Shown: positions 5,094 to 6,585 of the stretch, in pieces
Layout: each line of letters opens with the position of its first letter
Numbering within the stretch: position 1 is the stretch's first letter
Source of the DNA: a bacterium
GTDB taxonomy: Bacteria > JAHJDO01
Assembly: GCA_030611945.1 (NCBI GenBank)
Contig: JAUWOV010000087.1
Coordinates: forward strand, 1-6,585
Direction: 5' to 3'
Length of the DNA stretch: 6,585 nt
Position numbers and translations under genes: made by a program
Notes under the pieces: generated by a model
The model's database searches: none
Told to the model about the DNA's origin: nothing
Seen by the model: the letters and a program-made list of their open reading frames with translations, nothing else

Positions 5094-6530
5094 CTATTTA
5101 TACAACCTCTTATATCTCCTTTTTCTAAGCAATAAAGGCATAGCGAGAACAAGCAAGGTTGGGATAAATGCCGCAACGGAATAAAGTTTGAAATTGTCAG
5201 TTAGAAAGTACCATACGGTTAACTCGATTATTGGTTTTGAACTCAAACTCCAGTTATCCGGTACCAAGAGCTCAGCCTTATATCCTCCTGCTATATTGAG
5301 TTTCGGCGCAACGATCTTTATTTTAACCGGAAATTCAATCCAGACGTAGTTGCAATCGGTAAATCCTGCAGTTTTTGGTTTACAGATGTATGATTGTTCA
5401 GCCGCACCGTCAAATCTTAATCTATCATCCGGCGATTTAATGGTTATTTCTACTTCTTCTGTATCACTTCTATTAGATAAATCTTCTCGAGTCACCAGAT
5501 TTACAAGAAACACACCGTTTATTGTACCATCTTCAGCCACTCGTGCAGAATATATTTTACCGTCCCTACCTTTTCGTCTGTGCTCTAATATGTCACCTTT
5601 TTCTTCGGCGCTTAATCTAGACGCAGTACGAGAGTCAATAAATACTCCTGCATCAAAATCACCAGAAGGTTCCCATTCCACATCCACAGCCACTACATTA
5701 TAGTTTGTATCAATTGCGGTTGCTAAAACAGGAGCTGCTATCGAGAGAGCAACGAGCATAACCGCTATCGCTTTCTTTTTCTCTTTTAGATGTGCAAATA
5801 CTAGGAAGCCCACTAATGGAAATAAGAGAATAGACACGATAGGTACAACTAACGAAATACCCCTATCAACACAGCAAAAGGCAATAAACGGAGGAAATGC
5901 CATATAGTCAGGAAAGCCCATATAGTCCGAGATTGAAACTATTGGAGAGAGTCTCATAAACGCAGAGATAACAACTTTTCCTCTGGACTCTGGAAATGCA
6001 TAGAAAAGACTTGCTAAGATAGACCCAAAAGCAAAGATAAGCGAAATAGCAAGAGATACCGTTTGTCTTGAACCACAGACAGAAGCAATCATTGTCCCTA
6101 AACCCGATATAACCAGAATAATCAAGATAGATGCGATGAAGTATTTAAGAAATATGCCTGCAAGTGGCATGCCAACAAATGCAAAGTAGATCGCCATAAA
6201 TGGAAGGGTAATTGCAAGATAAAACAAACCCAGGATTACAGATAAAAGATACCGTGAAAAGAAGTATTCTCTATCTGAGACAGGATAGGTAAGGGTGATG
6301 TCTGTAAACCTTGAATTTTTCTCCGCAGGTATTAAAGTTGCAGGCACAATTATCAAAAATACGGGGGCAAGAAGGTAAACAAAATATAATGTGAGCTCTG
6401 TACCTATTGCTCCGAAAAGAAAAACGATTCCAAATACACCTAGTAGAGGAATTATCAAAAGGTATGTCCATTTTGTACCCAGATAGAGCTTCAAACTCTT
6501 TTTCAATAATCGGCTAAAATTGCCCATCAT
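5094..6530 (-). CDS. ABC-2 type transporter permease with large extracytoplasmic domain (478 aa)
   Basis: This is a membrane permease lacking its own ATPase domain. Numbering is from ATG 6530. Hydrophobic segments fall near 22-42, 47-68, 93-117, 127-149, 158-179, 224-246 and 253-272. A last helix at about 450-468 ends in the basic tail RKRRYKRLYK. The loop around 69-95 (AEKNSRFTDITLTYPVSDRE) is typical of ABC-2 permeases. Residues about 273-449 form a soluble, beta-rich-looking domain, probably outside the membrane, with two cysteines (C383, C393) that could form a disulfide. The in-frame GTG at 6536 and ATG at 6527 are alternative starts; GGAG at 6536-6539 best serves ATG 6530 or 6527. The start lies two bases after the stop of the preceding minus-strand gene. 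The gene converges on the exporter with a 20-base gap, so it is a separate transcript. It could give self-protection, export a second substrate, or be unrelated; the substrate is unknown. Confidence 0.75.
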   Translation of the reverse strand: MMGNFSRLLKKSLKLYLGTKWTYLLIIPLLGVFGIVFLFGAIGTELTLYFVYLLAPVFLIIVPATLIPAEKNSRFTDITLTYPVSDREYFFSRYLLSVILGLFYLAITLPFMAIYFAFVGMPLAGIFLKYFIASILIILVISGLGTMIASVCGSRQTVSLAISLIFAFGSILASLFYAFPESRGKVVISAFMRLSPIVSISDYMGFPDYMAFPPFIAFCCVDRGISLVVPIVSILLFPLVGFLVFAHLKEKKKAIAVMLVALSIAAPVLATAIDTNYNVVAVDVEWEPSGDFDAGVFIDSRTASRLSAEEKGDILEHRRKGRDGKIYSARVAEDGTINGVFLVNLVTREDLSNRSDTEEVEITIKSPDDRLRFDGAAEQSYICKPKTAGFTDCNYVWIEFPVKIKIVAPKLNIAGGYKAELLVPDNWSLSSKPIIELTVWYFLTDNFKLYSVAAFIPTLLVLAMPLLLRKRRYKRLYK

Positions 6531-6532
6531 TA

Positions 6533-6585
6533 TCACTCCACCATCTCTCCTTTAAGAAGCTTTGTTACATTCTCCTCAAGCTCAT
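6533..6585 (-). CDS. 3' end of a gene, probably the ATPase partner of the ABC-2 permease (partial)
   Basis: The minus strand carries an open frame from the window edge ending ...ELEENVTKLLKGEMVE and a TGA at 6535-6533. Sixteen complete codons are visible. The charged helical C-terminus and the two-base gap to the permease start fit a cytoplasmic ABC ATPase gene, the usual upstream partner of an ABC-2 permease. No ATPase motif lies within the window, so the identity is inferred from position only. Confidence 0.45.
   Translation of the reverse strand, partial: ELEENVTKLLKGEMVE

Noticed and set aside
5350-5703. Plus-strand frame of 117 codons inside the ABC-2 permease gene
   Set aside because: Ser/Thr-rich shadow of the extracytoplasmic domain; the minus-strand frame is much longer and has typical ABC-2 features.
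6271-6471. Second minus-strand frame overlapping the permease N-terminus
   Set aside because: Offset-frame shadow of the hydrophobic permease start, without its own start signal.

Overview
The window looks like an accessory region of an AT-rich anaerobe, most likely an archaeon. The grounds are purine-rich BRE-like plus TATA-like boxes rather than a clear bacterial -35/-10 pair, GGTGA/GGAGG ribosome binding sites, heavy AGA and ATA codon use, and oligo-T ends at genes. A methanogen or ANME-type lineage is a guess; nothing here fixes the taxon.

Layout. Bases 1-480 hold no convincing gene. Bases 21-273 form a repeat element: perfect 12-bp inverted ends enclose three degenerate copies of a CGCAGAG-type dispersed repeat. 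Bases 319-364 carry a TGTAA motif at an exact 20-bp period with a 12-bp palindrome, just upstream of a BRE/TATA-like promoter (about 379-397). A strong ribosome binding site then leads into a 54-residue peptide gene (482-646). Its product has six cysteines in a strict C-x-C-x-C-x-C-x-C-x-C array and a glycine-zipper tail. A hairpin and a 17-base pyrimidine/oligo-T tract follow (718-766).

Next come three tightly packed genes on the same strand: a full radical SAM/SPASM peptide maturase (821-2314), a second and divergent radical SAM/SPASM protein one base later (2316-3452), and a type I ABC exporter overlapping it by 29 nt (3424-5073). On the opposite strand, ending 20 bases away, is an ABC-2 type permease with a large extracytoplasmic domain (5094-6530). 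Before it lies the last codons of another gene, probably its ATPase (6533-6585).

Interpretation. The plus-strand genes read as a complete RiPP (ribosomally made, post-translationally modified peptide) cluster: precursor, two Fe-S radical enzymes that probably cross-link the cysteines to neighbouring residues, and an exporter. The intergenic terminator would let the small precursor be made in excess over the enzymes. The convergent ABC-2 system may be a self-protection or second export system, or simply a neighbour. I do not recognise the precursor as a named family; its cysteine layout differs from the sactipeptide, SCIFF and lanthipeptide precursors I know, so it is the main candidate for something undescribed.
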